DNA of 56,890 nucleotides from Syntrophomonadaceae bacterium (GCA_003554615.1 PWGX01000008.1:1-56890), one strand, 5' to 3'; shown: positions 29,443 through 39,649, counted from the stretch's first letter. Notes: generated by a model not told the origin, from the sequence alone. Program-made: numbers and translations.

Positions 29443-32099
29443 TGACCGGGCAGTATGTTTACACCTTCGAAGAAGGAGACCGATCAATGAAAGGCTTGCT
29501 GGGCGGGAAAGGGGCCAACCTGGCTGAAATGGCCGGAATAGGCCTTCCTGTTCCCCCGGGATTTACGGTTACGACCGAGGCCTGCAACCGCTATTTAAGC
29601 AGCGGTGAGAAACTCTGGCCGGAATTGAAAGAAGTGATACTGGATAATTTAAAAAAACTGGAAAAGAAAACCGGGCGCGAATTTGGAGGTGAAAACCCGC
29701 TCCTGCTGTCTGTTCGTTCCGGAGCGGTTGTTTCCATGCCCGGGATGATGGATACCATCTTAAATCTCGGTTTGAACCCCGAAACGGTCGAACATCTGGC
29801 CAAAGAATCCGGGGATCGCCATTTTGCCCTTGATTGTTACCGCCGGTTCCTGCAGATGTTTGGCGATGTGGTTTTAGAGGTTGAACACCATCACTTTGAA
29901 AATATATTAACGGAGGCCAGGCAAAAAAAACAGGTTGCCACAGATGCTGAACTGGAAGAAAAAGACCTGGAACAAATCGTTGCTGATTTCCTGGATCTGG
30001 TTAGAAAAGAAGTTGGCCGGGAATTTCCCCTGGACGTCGAAGATCAGCTTTTTATGGCCGTGGAGGCGGTCTTTAAATCATGGAATACTCCCCGGGCGAC
30101 AGTTTACCGCCAGGCCAATAAGATTCCTGCTGATCTCGGAACAGCGGTCAATGTCCAGGCCATGGTTTTTGGCAACATCGGCAATGACAGCGGAACCGGG
30201 GTTGCCTTCACCCGCAACCCTTCTACGGGAGAGCCAAAAATATACGGGGAATACCTGCTTGACGCCCAGGGTGAAGATGTTGTAGCCGGGATCCGTAACC
30301 CCAAGCCCCTGGAAGGCCTGAAAGAAGATTTGCCGGAAGCGTATGATCAGTTTATTGAAACCTGCCGGAATCTGGAAAGGCACTACCTGGATATGCAGGA
30401 CATCGAATTTACGATTGAAAGAGGAAAGCTGTACATGCTTCAGACCCGCACCGGTAAGCGAACGGCCCAAGCAGCCCTGCGGATAGCTGTGGACATGGTT
30501 GAAGAGGGCCTGATCGATAAAGAACAGGCTCTTGAAAAAGTGGAACCGGCCCAGCTGGAACAGCTCCTGCACTGGCAGATCGATCCCGAGGCCAAAATGA
30601 ACTATATCGCCAAAGGGCTTCCTGCATCACCGGGCGCGGCATCGGGAAAAGTTGTTTTTGATGCCGATCGGGCTCACGAAATGGCTCAGGAGGGGGAAAG
30701 AGTGCTTCTGGTCCGCCCTGAGACCACTCCTGATGATATTCACGGCATTATTGCCGCCCAGGGGGTATTGACCAGCCGGGGCGGCATGACCAGCCACGCC
30801 GCTGTAGTGGCCCGCGGTATGGGTAAACCCTGTGTCAGCGGCTGTGAAGATTTAAAGATCGACCTGACCAGGGGAATTTTTTATGTTGGAGGCCAGCAGT
30901 ATTCCGAGGGAGAAATCCTTTCCATTGACGGCACTACCGGCCAGGTTATCCTCGGTGAAGCGCCCCTGATTGAACCCCAGTTTAGCGAACAATTTTATGA
31001 ACTGCTCGGCTGGGCGGACGAAATTCGCCGCCTCAGGGTAAGGGCCAATGCAGACACCCCTGAAGACGCGCGCCGCTCGGTGGAACTGGGGGCGCAGGGT
31101 ATCGGCCTGTGCCGGACTGAGCATATGTTCATGGCAGCCAACAGGATTCCGTCAGTCCAGAAGATGATTTTGTCAGCCGATTCGGAAAAACGCAAAGAAG
31201 CCCTGGAAGAGCTGTTACCGATGCAGCAGGGGGACTTTAAGGGAATCTTATGGGAAATGGCCGGTTTACCGGTTACCATCCGCCTGCTTGACCCGCCCCT
31301 GCATGAATTTTTGCCAGACCGGGAAGAACTTCTTCTCGAGGTTGACAAAATGCGCCGGGAAGGCGGTGATCCGGAAAAACTCCGGAGAAAAGAAGAACTG
31401 CTTCAGAAAGTGCAGTCTCTTTCAGAATTTAATCCCATGCTCGGGCACCGCGGCTGCCGGTTGGGTTTGGTATACCCGGAAATATACCAGATGCAGGTCA
31501 GGGCAATTTTTTACGCTGCTTTTGAACTTCTCGATGCAGGGATCGATGCCGGGAAGCTGCAACCTGAAGTAATGATCCCCCTGGTAGGGCATTTTGAAGA
31601 AATGAAACGGATGAGAAAACTGGTAGAAGAAACAGTGGAAGAACTGTTTGAGGAGAAGGGAGCCAGGATTCCTTACTTGGTCGGGACTATGATCGAGCTC
31701 CCCCGGGCCTGCCTGGTGGCAGACCACCTGGCAAGTGCGGCAGAGTTTTTCTCCTTTGGGACCAATGATTTGACCCAGACCACCCTTGGTTACAGCAGGG
31801 ACGACTCGGAAGGTAAATTTTTACCCTTCTATATTCAACAAAAGGTTCTGAAAGCCAACCCCTTTGCCGAGATTGATGTTGAGGGGGTGGGCCGGTTAGT
31901 AGAAACTGCCATTGAAAAAGGCCGGAAAACCCGCCCTGATCTAAAACTTGGCATATGCGGAGAACACGGCGGCGATCCGGCCTCGATTCACTTCTTTAAC
32001 TCGGCCGGCCTTGACTACGTGAGCTGTTCTCCATATCGCCTGCCAATTGCCAGGCTTTCTGCAGCCAGGGCTGTAATTTCTGAAAAAGATCATAACTAA
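29439..32099 (+). CDS. ppdK: pyruvate, phosphate dikinase
   Basis: GGKGANLAEMAGIGLPVPPGFTVTTEACN...GGMTSHAAVVARGMGKPCVSG...FFSFGTNDLTQTTLGYSRDD. Confidence 0.98.
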   Translation: MMTGQYVYTFEEGDRSMKGLLGGKGANLAEMAGIGLPVPPGFTVTTEACNRYLSSGEKLWPELKEVILDNLKKLEKKTGREFGGENPLLLSVRSGAVVSMPGMMDTILNLGLNPETVEHLAKESGDRHFALDCYRRFLQMFGDVVLEVEHHHFENILTEARQKKQVATDAELEEKDLEQIVADFLDLVRKEVGREFPLDVEDQLFMAVEAVFKSWNTPRATVYRQANKIPADLGTAVNVQAMVFGNIGNDSGTGVAFTRNPSTGEPKIYGEYLLDAQGEDVVAGIRNPKPLEGLKEDLPEAYDQFIETCRNLERHYLDMQDIEFTIERGKLYMLQTRTGKRTAQAALRIAVDMVEEGLIDKEQALEKVEPAQLEQLLHWQIDPEAKMNYIAKGLPASPGAASGKVVFDADRAHEMAQEGERVLLVRPETTPDDIHGIIAAQGVLTSRGGMTSHAAVVARGMGKPCVSGCEDLKIDLTRGIFYVGGQQYSEGEILSIDGTTGQVILGEAPLIEPQFSEQFYELLGWADEIRRLRVRANADTPEDARRSVELGAQGIGLCRTEHMFMAANRIPSVQKMILSADSEKRKEALEELLPMQQGDFKGILWEMAGLPVTIRLLDPPLHEFLPDREELLLEVDKMRREGGDPEKLRRKEELLQKVQSLSEFNPMLGHRGCRLGLVYPEIYQMQVRAIFYAAFELLDAGIDAGKLQPEVMIPLVGHFEEMKRMRKLVEETVEELFEEKGARIPYLVGTMIELPRACLVADHLASAAEFFSFGTNDLTQTTLGYSRDDSEGKFLPFYIQQKVLKANPFAEIDVEGVGRLVETAIEKGRKTRPDLKLGICGEHGGDPASIHFFNSAGLDYVSCSPYRLPIARLSAARAVISEKDHN

Positions 32100-32195
32100 A
32101 GCTGTTTTTATAAAATTGCCTTTACCTGCAAACAGGAGAATAACTTTTTATGGCGAATAATTTATAAGTTAAAATTGTTGCAAGGAGTGATCTAA

Positions 32196-34292
32196 TTGAC
32201 TCAACATGGAAACCAGGATTTAGCTTTAGAAAATATTCACCCGCCCTGTCAATCAGCCTGCCCGCTGCACCAGGGGGTCCGTGATTACTTGCTGGCCATT
32301 GCCACCGGTGATTTTGATCGGTCGCTGGCAATAATCAAAGAAACAAACCCTTTACCGTTTGTTTGCGGCACTATCTGCGCCCATCACTGTGAAGATGAAT
32401 GCCGCCGCAATGATGTCGACAAGCCGCCTTCAATCAGGGGGTTAAAACGGTTTGCCATTGAATACGGCAATGCGAAAGCACAGCCCCTGGCTGAAGGGCC
32501 AAAAATCGAAGGGAAGGTGGCAGTAATCGGAGCCGGCCCTTCCGGCCTCACCGCCGCTTATGATCTGGCCCGGATGGGAGCAAATGTAACAGTATTTGAC
32601 AATGATAACATGCCTGGAGGCGCCGTCCGCCACTATATCCCCCTTTACCGGCTGCCTGATGAAGTGGTAGATCAGGATATCGATGAAATCGCCGAACAGG
32701 GGGTTAAGTTTAAGTCCGGAGTTGAACTGGGTAAAGATATAACCATAGAGCAGCTGGAAAAAGAAGGTTACCAGTCTATTCTGCTGGCTATGGGGTTGCC
32801 GGTAAGCAGGGGCCTGAATTTGCCCGGTACCGAAGGAGAAGGTATATTATATGCTCTGCCTTTCTTGAAGAAGGTCAAGCGGGAAGGTTTTAAATTTGAA
32901 GGAAGCCCAACCGTGATCGTAATCGGAGGCGGAAATGTGGCCATGGACGTATCCCGTTCGGCTTTGCGGGCGGGCGCGGGCAAAGTCAAGCTGGCCTGCC
33001 TGGAGTGCGATGAAGAAATGCCCGCTTTCAGCTGGGAAATTGAAGAAGCCCAGGAAGAAGGAGTCGAAATGAACCCTTCCTGGGGTCCGGACGAAATTGT
33101 CAGGGAAAATGGCAAGATCAAAGGGCTCCAGCTGGTTGAGTGCACCTGCGTGTTTGATGAGCAGGGGCGTTTTAGTCCGGACTTTAACAAGGAAAATAAA
33201 AATCTTCTTGAAGGAGATATAGTGATCTTCGCTATCGGCCAGGGCGGCGATGCCGGGCCTGTCCGCGGCGAAGTTGACGTTGATGAACGCGGCCGGATCG
33301 TTTTTAATAACCGGACTATGGCTACCAGCCGTCCCGGAGTTTTCGCCTGTGGAGAAATGGTTGTCGGTCCCAGTACTGCCGTACAGTCCATGGGCAACGG
33401 CCGGGTGGCCGCAAAAGCGATTGCCAGTTATCTGCAGGGAGTACCTTTTGACAGTGCTGCCCTGGAAGAGGTGACTGAACTCGAAAAACTGGACTCCCAG
33501 GTGGCCGAAGAAATCGATCAGGTAGAGCGTAATCCCATCCCGATGATGACTCCGGAAGAACGGGTGCGCCACTTCAATCAGGCGGAACTGGGCTATGATC
33601 CTGAAACAGCAGTTTGTGAAGCCCGCCGCTGTCTGACCTGTGCCGCAGGGGCTCAGCGAATTGATGAACTTTGCGTTAACTGCCTGACCTGCGTCCGGAT
33701 CTGCCCTTATGATGTCCCTGTCATCAACGAAGAAGGCACGGTTACCATCCGCAATGAACACTGCCAGGCCTGTGGCCTGTGCATGGGGATCTGCCCGGTC
33801 TATGCCATCAAATTCCGCTCCTCTTATGTGGACGAAGCAGCCGATGCTATAGAACCGGCCGTGAAAGAACTGACTGACAACCGCAATGGAGAGCCGGCCA
33901 TGCTGGCTATAACCTGTGCTTACGGAGCCTTTGCCCTGCCGGAATTTGTAAACAAGGAGCATAAAAACACCGTGGTAGTCCGTTATCCATGTGTGGGTAA
34001 AGTTGATTCCCTCCACCTGCTTAAGGCGATCGAAGAGGGCGCTGACGGTGTGGTTGTGGTCGGCTGCAGCGAAAGCGATAAATTTAAGTGCCAGTATAAA
34101 GAAATCAGCCAGTGGGCGGAAAAACGAGTTAACCATGCTGCTGATTTGATGGAGTCAATCGGCCTGGAACGGGAAAGAATTTCCTTTGCCGAACTGGCCG
34201 GTGAAGAAATTGACAAGTTTGATCAGGTGGTAGCCGAAGCTGTTAAAAACCTTAAAGAAGGCGGCTCATCATCCGAGGGTGAAGAAGAATAA
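32196..34292 (+). CDS. FAD/NAD-dependent oxidoreductase (GltD/NfnB-like) with two [4Fe-4S] motifs and C-terminal MvhD/FlpD domain
   Basis: N-term CQSACPLHQGVRDYL..VCGTICAHHCEDECRR; VAVIGAGPSGLTAAYDLARMG; VIGGGNVAMDVSRSALR; CVNCLTCVRICPYDVP..CQACGLCMGICPVYA; C-term RYPCVGKVDSLHLLKAIEEGADGVVVVGCSESDKFKCQY. Confidence 0.88.
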   Translation: MTQHGNQDLALENIHPPCQSACPLHQGVRDYLLAIATGDFDRSLAIIKETNPLPFVCGTICAHHCEDECRRNDVDKPPSIRGLKRFAIEYGNAKAQPLAEGPKIEGKVAVIGAGPSGLTAAYDLARMGANVTVFDNDNMPGGAVRHYIPLYRLPDEVVDQDIDEIAEQGVKFKSGVELGKDITIEQLEKEGYQSILLAMGLPVSRGLNLPGTEGEGILYALPFLKKVKREGFKFEGSPTVIVIGGGNVAMDVSRSALRAGAGKVKLACLECDEEMPAFSWEIEEAQEEGVEMNPSWGPDEIVRENGKIKGLQLVECTCVFDEQGRFSPDFNKENKNLLEGDIVIFAIGQGGDAGPVRGEVDVDERGRIVFNNRTMATSRPGVFACGEMVVGPSTAVQSMGNGRVAAKAIASYLQGVPFDSAALEEVTELEKLDSQVAEEIDQVERNPIPMMTPEERVRHFNQAELGYDPETAVCEARRCLTCAAGAQRIDELCVNCLTCVRICPYDVPVINEEGTVTIRNEHCQACGLCMGICPVYAIKFRSSYVDEAADAIEPAVKELTDNRNGEPAMLAITCAYGAFALPEFVNKEHKNTVVVRYPCVGKVDSLHLLKAIEEGADGVVVVGCSESDKFKCQYKEISQWAEKRVNHAADLMESIGLERERISFAELAGEEIDKFDQVVAEAVKNLKEGGSSSEGEEE

Positions 34293-34315
34293 GCCACCCT
34301 ATAAATTCAGGACTT

Positions 34316-34352
34316 AACAGCCCCGGGTGCCTGGTGGTGCACCGGGGCTGTT
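34316..34352 (+). terminator. intrinsic terminator/strong hairpin after the oxidoreductase
   Basis: aacagccccgggtgc ... gcaccggggctgtt followed by gt-rich sequence. Confidence 0.65.
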
Positions 34353-34473
34353 GTAGTGTGCCCTGCATGTTTTTTAGCCTGGCTTTGAAAGCCCGTTGTG
34401 AGCGTGGCTTTACCACGTGAAAAGATGGTTCATTTATGTTTCCGTTTGGGTTGGTTTCAAACAAAAAATGAAG

Positions 34474-34500
34474 GCAGGAATTCAAACATAACTGTCGAAT
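34474..34500 (+). promoter_or_regulatory. candidate SigH-type promoter overlapping a TGTCGAA 0A-box-like core
   Basis: GCAGGAATT-N11-GTCGAAT fits RnAGGAwWW-N11-12-RnnGAAT. Confidence 0.5.
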
Positions 34501-34682
34501 AGAATATACCTGAATGAAACCGGGCCGGGTTCTAATTTGTCTCCAATAAGAAAACAAATGATCACCAGAAGCACTCATGTTTAAATACGGTCAGGATTTA
34601 AAAATATACCTGGAGTTGAAAGGAAGGAAATAACTCTTAATAGGCATTAGTTTTAACCTGAATAAATAAGTCGATCGGGTTT

Positions 34683-34714
34683 ACCTCGTCTCTGTTTTCG
34701 AGATGGGGTTTTTG
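34683..34714 (+). terminator. intrinsic terminator upstream of dnaG
   Basis: acctcgtctc-tgttttc-gagatggggt + tttt (10-bp stem with two G.U). Confidence 0.75.
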
Positions 34715-34795
34715 TTATCTTGATATCCTGGATTAACTGCAGCTTTAGGGACTGGATTGTGAATTTGAAGCTAAGATCAGACGGCAGGGGTTTTT

Positions 34796-36610
34796 ATGAG
34801 CCGGGGCATACCGGAAAATGTTATCGAGGAAATCAGGCAGCACACTGACCTGGTAGAAGTGGTAGGGGAATATCTGAGCCTTGAAAGGAGAGGGAAAAAC
34901 ATGATCGGCCTCTGCCCCTTTCATAGTGAAAAAACCCCGTCTCTTACAGTTTCGCCCGAGAAACAGCTTTTTCACTGCTTTGGCTGTGGGGCTTCCGGTA
35001 ATGTTTTTAGCTTTATCATGCAGATTGACAACTTGACATTCCCGGAAGCGGCCCGATTTTTGGCCGGGCGAGCCGGGGTAAAAATCCCGGAACAGAAAAA
35101 ATCAGCACCGGCCGAAGACGATTTGAAAGCTAAAATATATCAGCTCAACCAGCTGGCTGCTAAATATTATGTTTATTGCTTAAACAACACCGGTGCCGGT
35201 AAAAAGGCTCTTGACTATTTGTATCGGAGGGGAATAGAACAAAAAACAATAGAGCAATTCATGATCGGTTATGCACCGGTGGATTGGACCGGCTTTTTCA
35301 GCTTTGCCCAAAAGAAAGGATTTAGTGCCGAGCTGCTGGTAAAAGCCGGCCTTGCATCGCCGGGTCGGCAGAAAGGTTTTTATGATCGGTTTCGAAACAG
35401 GATCGTTTTTCCGATCCTTGACATCAGCGGGAAAGTGGCCGGTTTTGGAGGCAGGCTTTTGAACGGTGAAGAAAAACAGGGTCCGAAGTATCTAAATTCG
35501 CCGGAAACGCCGGTTTTTGACAAAGGGTCAATCCTGTACGGGATGAACCTGGCCCGGGAATGGATCAGGCGGGAGAAGCTGGCCATTATGATGGAAGGTT
35601 ACACCGATGTGGTTACAGCTTATCAGGCCGGGATAAAGAATGCAGTTGCTTCTCTTGGCACATCATTAACGACCAGCCAGGCCCGCAGCCTCAGATCCCA
35701 GGCTGATACAGTAGTTACGGCCTATGATTCAGATAGTGCCGGCGAGGCTGCAACCTGGAGAGGATTGAGCATTCTGCAATCCACCGGATGCCTGGTTCAG
35801 GTAGCCGAGATGCCGGAAGGAAGTGATCCTGACGATTTTATCCGGGAACAGGGAGCGGATAAATTTCTGGAGATCACCCGCAATGCCTGCCCCCTGATGG
35901 AATACCGGCTGAGGCAGTTAAAGAAAAGGTACGATCTGTCCTCAGACCGAGGCCGTCGCGAATACACAGAAGAACTACTGGAGATATTGGTCACGGCTGG
36001 TAATCAGATTGAACAAAATTACTATTTAAAAAAAGCTGCTGAAGAACTCGGTGTTGATGAAGATGCACTGCGCAGCGAACTGAAAAAACGCCGTTACAGG
36101 GGAAACCGGTCCATGCAGGCAGGAAAACAGGAAGTGCCGGAGAAGAAACAACATATTAATATCAAACCTGCCGAAAAAATATTGATATCTTTAATGCTTC
36201 AGAGCAAGGAAATAGCAAAACAAGGTCGAAATCAATTACAATTGGATTTTATTGAAGATGAACGGGTCAGGAATATTTTTACCTTAATATTTGAACAAAC
36301 AAAAGATGAAAAAATGGCCTCTGTAGACAGGATATTAGATCATTTTGAAGATCCGCAGACAATTAATTTAATAACCGAGGCTGTAACCGATCCTGCTTTG
36401 CAGGATTTGTTACCCCAAACCGCGAAGCGTATGACAGAAGATTGTATCAACAAGTTGTACACGATTTGGGCAAAACGGAAACAAATAGAATTGCAGAAAA
36501 AACTAAAAGAACTGGAGCAGCAGGGTTCTGAAGAGCAGTTAGAGGAACTGCTGAAAGAACATCAGCACTTGTTGAAAAGAAAAGAAATTAACCCTTGCCG
36601 GATGGAATAA
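34796..36610 (+). CDS. dnaG: DNA primase
   Basis: [34 protein letters not shown] zinc domain; [21 protein letters not shown]...AYDSDSAG. Confidence 0.98.
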   Translation: MSRGIPENVIEEIRQHTDLVEVVGEYLSLERRGKNMIGLCPFHSEKTPSLTVSPEKQLFHCFGCGASGNVFSFIMQIDNLTFPEAARFLAGRAGVKIPEQKKSAPAEDDLKAKIYQLNQLAAKYYVYCLNNTGAGKKALDYLYRRGIEQKTIEQFMIGYAPVDWTGFFSFAQKKGFSAELLVKAGLASPGRQKGFYDRFRNRIVFPILDISGKVAGFGGRLLNGEEKQGPKYLNSPETPVFDKGSILYGMNLAREWIRREKLAIMMEGYTDVVTAYQAGIKNAVASLGTSLTTSQARSLRSQADTVVTAYDSDSAGEAATWRGLSILQSTGCLVQVAEMPEGSDPDDFIREQGADKFLEITRNACPLMEYRLRQLKKRYDLSSDRGRREYTEELLEILVTAGNQIEQNYYLKKAAEELGVDEDALRSELKKRRYRGNRSMQAGKQEVPEKKQHINIKPAEKILISLMLQSKEIAKQGRNQLQLDFIEDERVRNIFTLIFEQTKDEKMASVDRILDHFEDPQTINLITEAVTDPALQDLLPQTAKRMTEDCINKLYTIWAKRKQIELQKKLKELEQQGSEEQLEELLKEHQHLLKRKEINPCRME

Positions 36611-36623
36611 GGAGGGGATATCA

Positions 36624-37739
36624 ATGGCTAAAGATATAGAAAAAACAATTTCCCTGGAAGACGCGCAGCAGGAATTAATCGAGCGCGGTAAAAATAAAGG
36701 CTCAATTAGTTATAAAGAGATCATTGAGACCCTTCAGCCGTATGATCTTTCAGTGGATGCACTCGACAACTTTTACGATAAACTGGCCCAGCACGGGATA
36801 GAAATAACTGATGATACCACAGCCGACGTTAAGGAAGATGCTAAACCTGCCCATACGGATGAAGAGGTAAAAGAGGAAGCAAGCAATCTTTTAGCGGTGC
36901 CGGAGGGAGTCACGGTAAATGATCCGGTTCGGATGTACTTGAAGGAGATTGGCAAAATTCCTCTGCTCACTTCGGAAGAGGAGGTTGAGCTGGCCAAGGC
37001 TATTGAGCAAAACGATGAGAACGCCAAAAGGCGTCTTGCCGAGGCTAACCTCCGCCTTGTAGTCAGCATAGCGAAAAAATATGTGGGACGGGGAATGCTG
37101 TTCCTGGACCTGATCCAGGAGGGCAACCTTGGCTTGATTAAGGCTGTAGAAAAATTTGATTATCGTAAAGGCTATAAATTCAGCACTTACGCTACCTGGT
37201 GGATCAGGCAGGCCATAACCAGGGCTATAGCCGATCAGGCCCGGACAATCCGCATCCCGGTCCACATGGTTGAAACCATCAACAAATTGATCCGTATTTC
37301 CAGGCAGCTGGTCCAGGATCTGGGCAGAGAGCCCTTGCCGGAAGAAATTGCTGAGGAGATGAATATCACTGAAGAGCGAGTCAGGGAAATCTTGAAAATA
37401 GCCCAGGAACCGGTTTCACTCGAAACGCCCATTGGTGAAGAAGATGACAGTCATCTCGGCGATTTTATTGAAGACCACGAAGCACAAGCTCCGGCAGATG
37501 CCGCCGCCTTCGAACTGCTCAAAGAGCAGCTTGAGGACGTGTTGGATACCCTTTCTGCGCGGGAAGAAAAAGTGCTGCGACTGCGTTTTGGCTTAGATGA
37601 TGGACGCTCAAGAACGCTTGAAGAAGTTGGACAGTACTTTGGAGTGACCAGGGAAAGGATCCGCCAGATAGAAGCTAAAGCGCTTCGCAAACTGCGCCAT
37701 CCCATGCGCAGCAAGCGCCTGCGCGACTACCTTGAATAA
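36624..37739 (+). CDS. rpoD: RNA polymerase primary sigma factor
   Basis: [61 protein letters not shown]...[21 protein letters not shown]. Confidence 0.99.
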   Translation: MAKDIEKTISLEDAQQELIERGKNKGSISYKEIIETLQPYDLSVDALDNFYDKLAQHGIEITDDTTADVKEDAKPAHTDEEVKEEASNLLAVPEGVTVNDPVRMYLKEIGKIPLLTSEEEVELAKAIEQNDENAKRRLAEANLRLVVSIAKKYVGRGMLFLDLIQEGNLGLIKAVEKFDYRKGYKFSTYATWWIRQAITRAIADQARTIRIPVHMVETINKLIRISRQLVQDLGREPLPEEIAEEMNITEERVREILKIAQEPVSLETPIGEEDDSHLGDFIEDHEAQAPADAAAFELLKEQLEDVLDTLSAREEKVLRLRFGLDDGRSRTLEEVGQYFGVTRERIRQIEAKALRKLRHPMRSKRLRDYLE

Positions 37740-37760
37740 ACTAAAAAGGAGCAAATATTT

Positions 37761-37800
37761 GAGACAAGCCCTTGACGGGTTTGTCTCTATTCAGTATAAT
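37761..37800 (+). promoter_or_regulatory. tRNA-Asn promoter (TTGACG-N17-TATAAT) with the -35 box in the loop of an 11-bp inverted repeat
   Basis: gagacaagccc 37761-37771 / ttgac / gggtttgtctc 37777-37787; TTGACG 37772-37777; TATAAT 37795-37800. Confidence 0.8.
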
Positions 37801-37817
37801 ACAAATGCCGATAAGGT

Positions 37818-37892
37818 TCCTCAGTAGCTCAACGGCAGAGCGACCGGCTGTTAACCGGTAGGTTGCAGGTTCGAATCCTGCCTGGGGAGCCA
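37818..37892 (+). tRNA. tRNA-Asn(GTT)
   Basis: Cloverleaf TCCTCAG...CTGTTAACC anticodon GTT...GGTTCGAATCC...CTGGGGA G CCA encoded. Confidence 0.97.
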
Positions 37893-37907
37893 ATTTTATG
37901 TACTTTT

Positions 37908-38588
37908 TTAACTGCTTTGCTTCTGCTTTCTCCAATCACAGCGATTCCTTTTGGAACAGAAGTCACAGGGAATCATACTGCTGTCGAGATCTTTCCCCCT
38001 GGGAATGATAAAAGAAACTGATTTCCTGGGGATCATCAGGCAGCTGTCTGATAAGCGGATTCCAATTTTATCGGCCGGTAAAATAGAAAAAACCAATCGC
38101 TGCTGCTCAATTGGCCATCCTTCCTGGCCGGGTTGAGCACGCATGCCCAGGGACAAGTCCAATTCGCAGGCTTTCTTGCTGATTATATCTTCTACAGTCT
38201 CCGAAACTTTGCGCACGGCCGCAATGCCGGCACCGTCTAGAGCTACTCCCATGATCGGATTTTCAGCCATTAGCTCCTGGACCCTTTGTTCAAGATCGCC
38301 GCCGATTGTGCATATGGCAATATTCAGGTGTTCTGCCCCGGCCATTGCTTTGCCAACCAGCGGCCCTTCAAAGCTTCCTCCCTCGAAGGTGATTTTCTGG
38401 TGTTCAAAGTCGGTTACCTCGATGATAGTATACATAGCCGCAGGATTGATCAGGGAATGGGTTTCTTCAATTACATCCCTTGCATTTTCAAAGAGCTTTG
38501 GTGAAGCCCTTTCCGGATCTATACCCTGGCCTTTTAGCACATCCTCCTCTGTAAGGGTAAAATCAAATTCAGTGACCAGTTCATACAT
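37908..38588 (-). CDS. methionine-synthase (MetH) activation-domain-like protein
   Basis: VALDGAGIAAVRKVSETVEDIISKKACELDLSLGMRAQPGQEGWPIEQQRLVFSIL..ADKIGIRLSDSCLMIPRKSVSFIIPRG; C-terminal CDFCSKRNRC. Confidence 0.65.
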   Translation of the reverse strand: MYELVTEFDFTLTEEDVLKGQGIDPERASPKLFENARDVIEETHSLINPAAMYTIIEVTDFEHQKITFEGGSFEGPLVGKAMAGAEHLNIAICTIGGDLEQRVQELMAENPIMGVALDGAGIAAVRKVSETVEDIISKKACELDLSLGMRAQPGQEGWPIEQQRLVFSILPADKIGIRLSDSCLMIPRKSVSFIIPRGKDLDSSMIPCDFCSKRNRCDWRKQKQSS

Positions 38589-38716
38589 GCAGTTTACCTC
38601 CTATATATAGAACAATCTGTTTATCATTTTAACTTGCTTCCACGTTCTTGACAACAATCTTTATGGTGTGTTAAACTCATATAGCCGTAGGAGGTTAAGC
38701 TGATGGCAGGCGATGT

Positions 38717-38792
38717 GGGCCCATAGCTCAGCTGGAAGAGCTACCGGCTCATAACCGGTTGGTCCCAGGTTCGAGTCCTGGTGGGCCCACCA
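38717..38792 (+). tRNA. tRNA-Met(CAT)
   Basis: GGGCCCA...CTCATAACC...TGGGCCC A CCA. Elongator Met most likely; tRNA-Ile2 (lysidine) not excluded. Confidence 0.93.
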
Positions 38793-38800
38793 AGAATCCT

Positions 38801-38876
38801 GGCCCCTTCGTCTAATCGGTTAGGACACCAGCCTTTCAAGCTGGCAACAGGGGTTCGAATCCCCTAGGGGTCACCA
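38801..38876 (+). tRNA. tRNA-Glu(TTC)
   Basis: GGCCCCTTCGTCTAATCGGTTAGGACACCAGCCTTTCAAGCTGG...GGTTCGAATCCCCTAGGGGTC ACCA. Confidence 0.97.
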
Positions 38877-38888
38877 ATTAGCTGAGCT

Positions 38889-38917
38889 AATGCTCAGCGA
38901 GAGAACAGCTGCCTTAC
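38889..38917 (+). pseudogene. tRNA-Val(TAC)-derived fragment (D arm to anticodon)
   Basis: gctcagcgagagaacagctgccttacaag versus gctcagcgggagagcacctgccttacaag in tRNA-Val at 39786: 26/29 identical, no gaps. Confidence 0.6.
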
Positions 38918-38933
38918 AAGGCAAATTTTTTTG

Positions 38934-38972
38934 CACGCACGGGATATAAAAGTTCCGTGTGTGTTGTTTTTT
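38934..38972 (+). terminator. terminator of the tRNA-Met/Glu transcript
   Basis: cacgcacggg..ccgtgtgtg hairpin followed by ttgttttttt. Confidence 0.7.
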
Positions 38973-39199
38973 TATAGCGGCAATTTTCTTTTAAGGCTTT
39001 ACCTGCAGAAAGCCGCTGCCATAGATATTTTAAAGCAAGGGTACAATACAAAAGATACCGGACAAGCCAGTATCTTTAAATTGGATTTATGATGGCCTTT
39101 TCCAGACCTGGTTTAGGTTGACATCTGCAGGATTACCGAATAGATCCGGCCAAAGTTGCCCAGTAATACAAGGTAAGGAACTAACACTTAAGAATTGTT

Positions 39200-39649
39200 T
39201 TACTTGACAATCAGGACGTTGCATTCAGCACAGTGAGCGACTTTGTTGCTGACACTTCCCAGGAAAGCTTCTTTGATGCCTCTCAGGCCATGGCTGCCTA
39301 AAACAACCAGGTTAAAATCTTTTTTATTGACCATTTCGCATATCGCATCCGATGGTGTTTTTTGACCAAAAATTACACTGGTATTTACTTGTAACCCTTT
39401 TTCCCTGAAGGTTTCAGCTGCTTTTTCGACAATTGCCTCAGCCTCTCCCTGGATATTTTTTAAAATCCTGTTCCATTCCTCATCCGTGAAGTGAATACTG
39501 ACTCCGGGACTTACAATGTTTCCCCAGGTTACAGTTATAATAGTCACTTCGGCTTTTAGAGCTTCTGCAATAGGCAGGGCTTCGTCAACAACTTTTTTTG
39601 AATGATCAGAACCATCAATAGCCAGTAAAATTCGATACATTTTCTTCAC
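39200..39649 (-). CDS. universal stress protein (UspA family)
   Basis: MKKMYRILLAIDGSDHSKKVVDEALPIAEAL...LVVLGSHGLRGIKEAFLGSVSNKVAHCAECNVLIVK. Confidence 0.95.
   Translation of the reverse strand: MKKMYRILLAIDGSDHSKKVVDEALPIAEALKAEVTIITVTWGNIVSPGVSIHFTDEEWNRILKNIQGEAEAIVEKAAETFREKGLQVNTSVIFGQKTPSDAICEMVNKKDFNLVVLGSHGLRGIKEAFLGSVSNKVAHCAECNVLIVK

Noticed and set aside
32847-34136. 429-aa minus-strand ORF opposite the FAD oxidoreductase
   Set aside because: It is antisense to a gene with clear conserved motifs. The translation has no recognisable domain, and a long antisense frame is expected opposite biased codons.
38717-38792. Possibility that the CAT-anticodon tRNA is tRNA-Ile2 or initiator
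   Set aside because: Not an initiator: the first acceptor pair is a normal G-C. Ile2 versus elongator Met cannot be settled by eye, so it was left as Met with a caveat.
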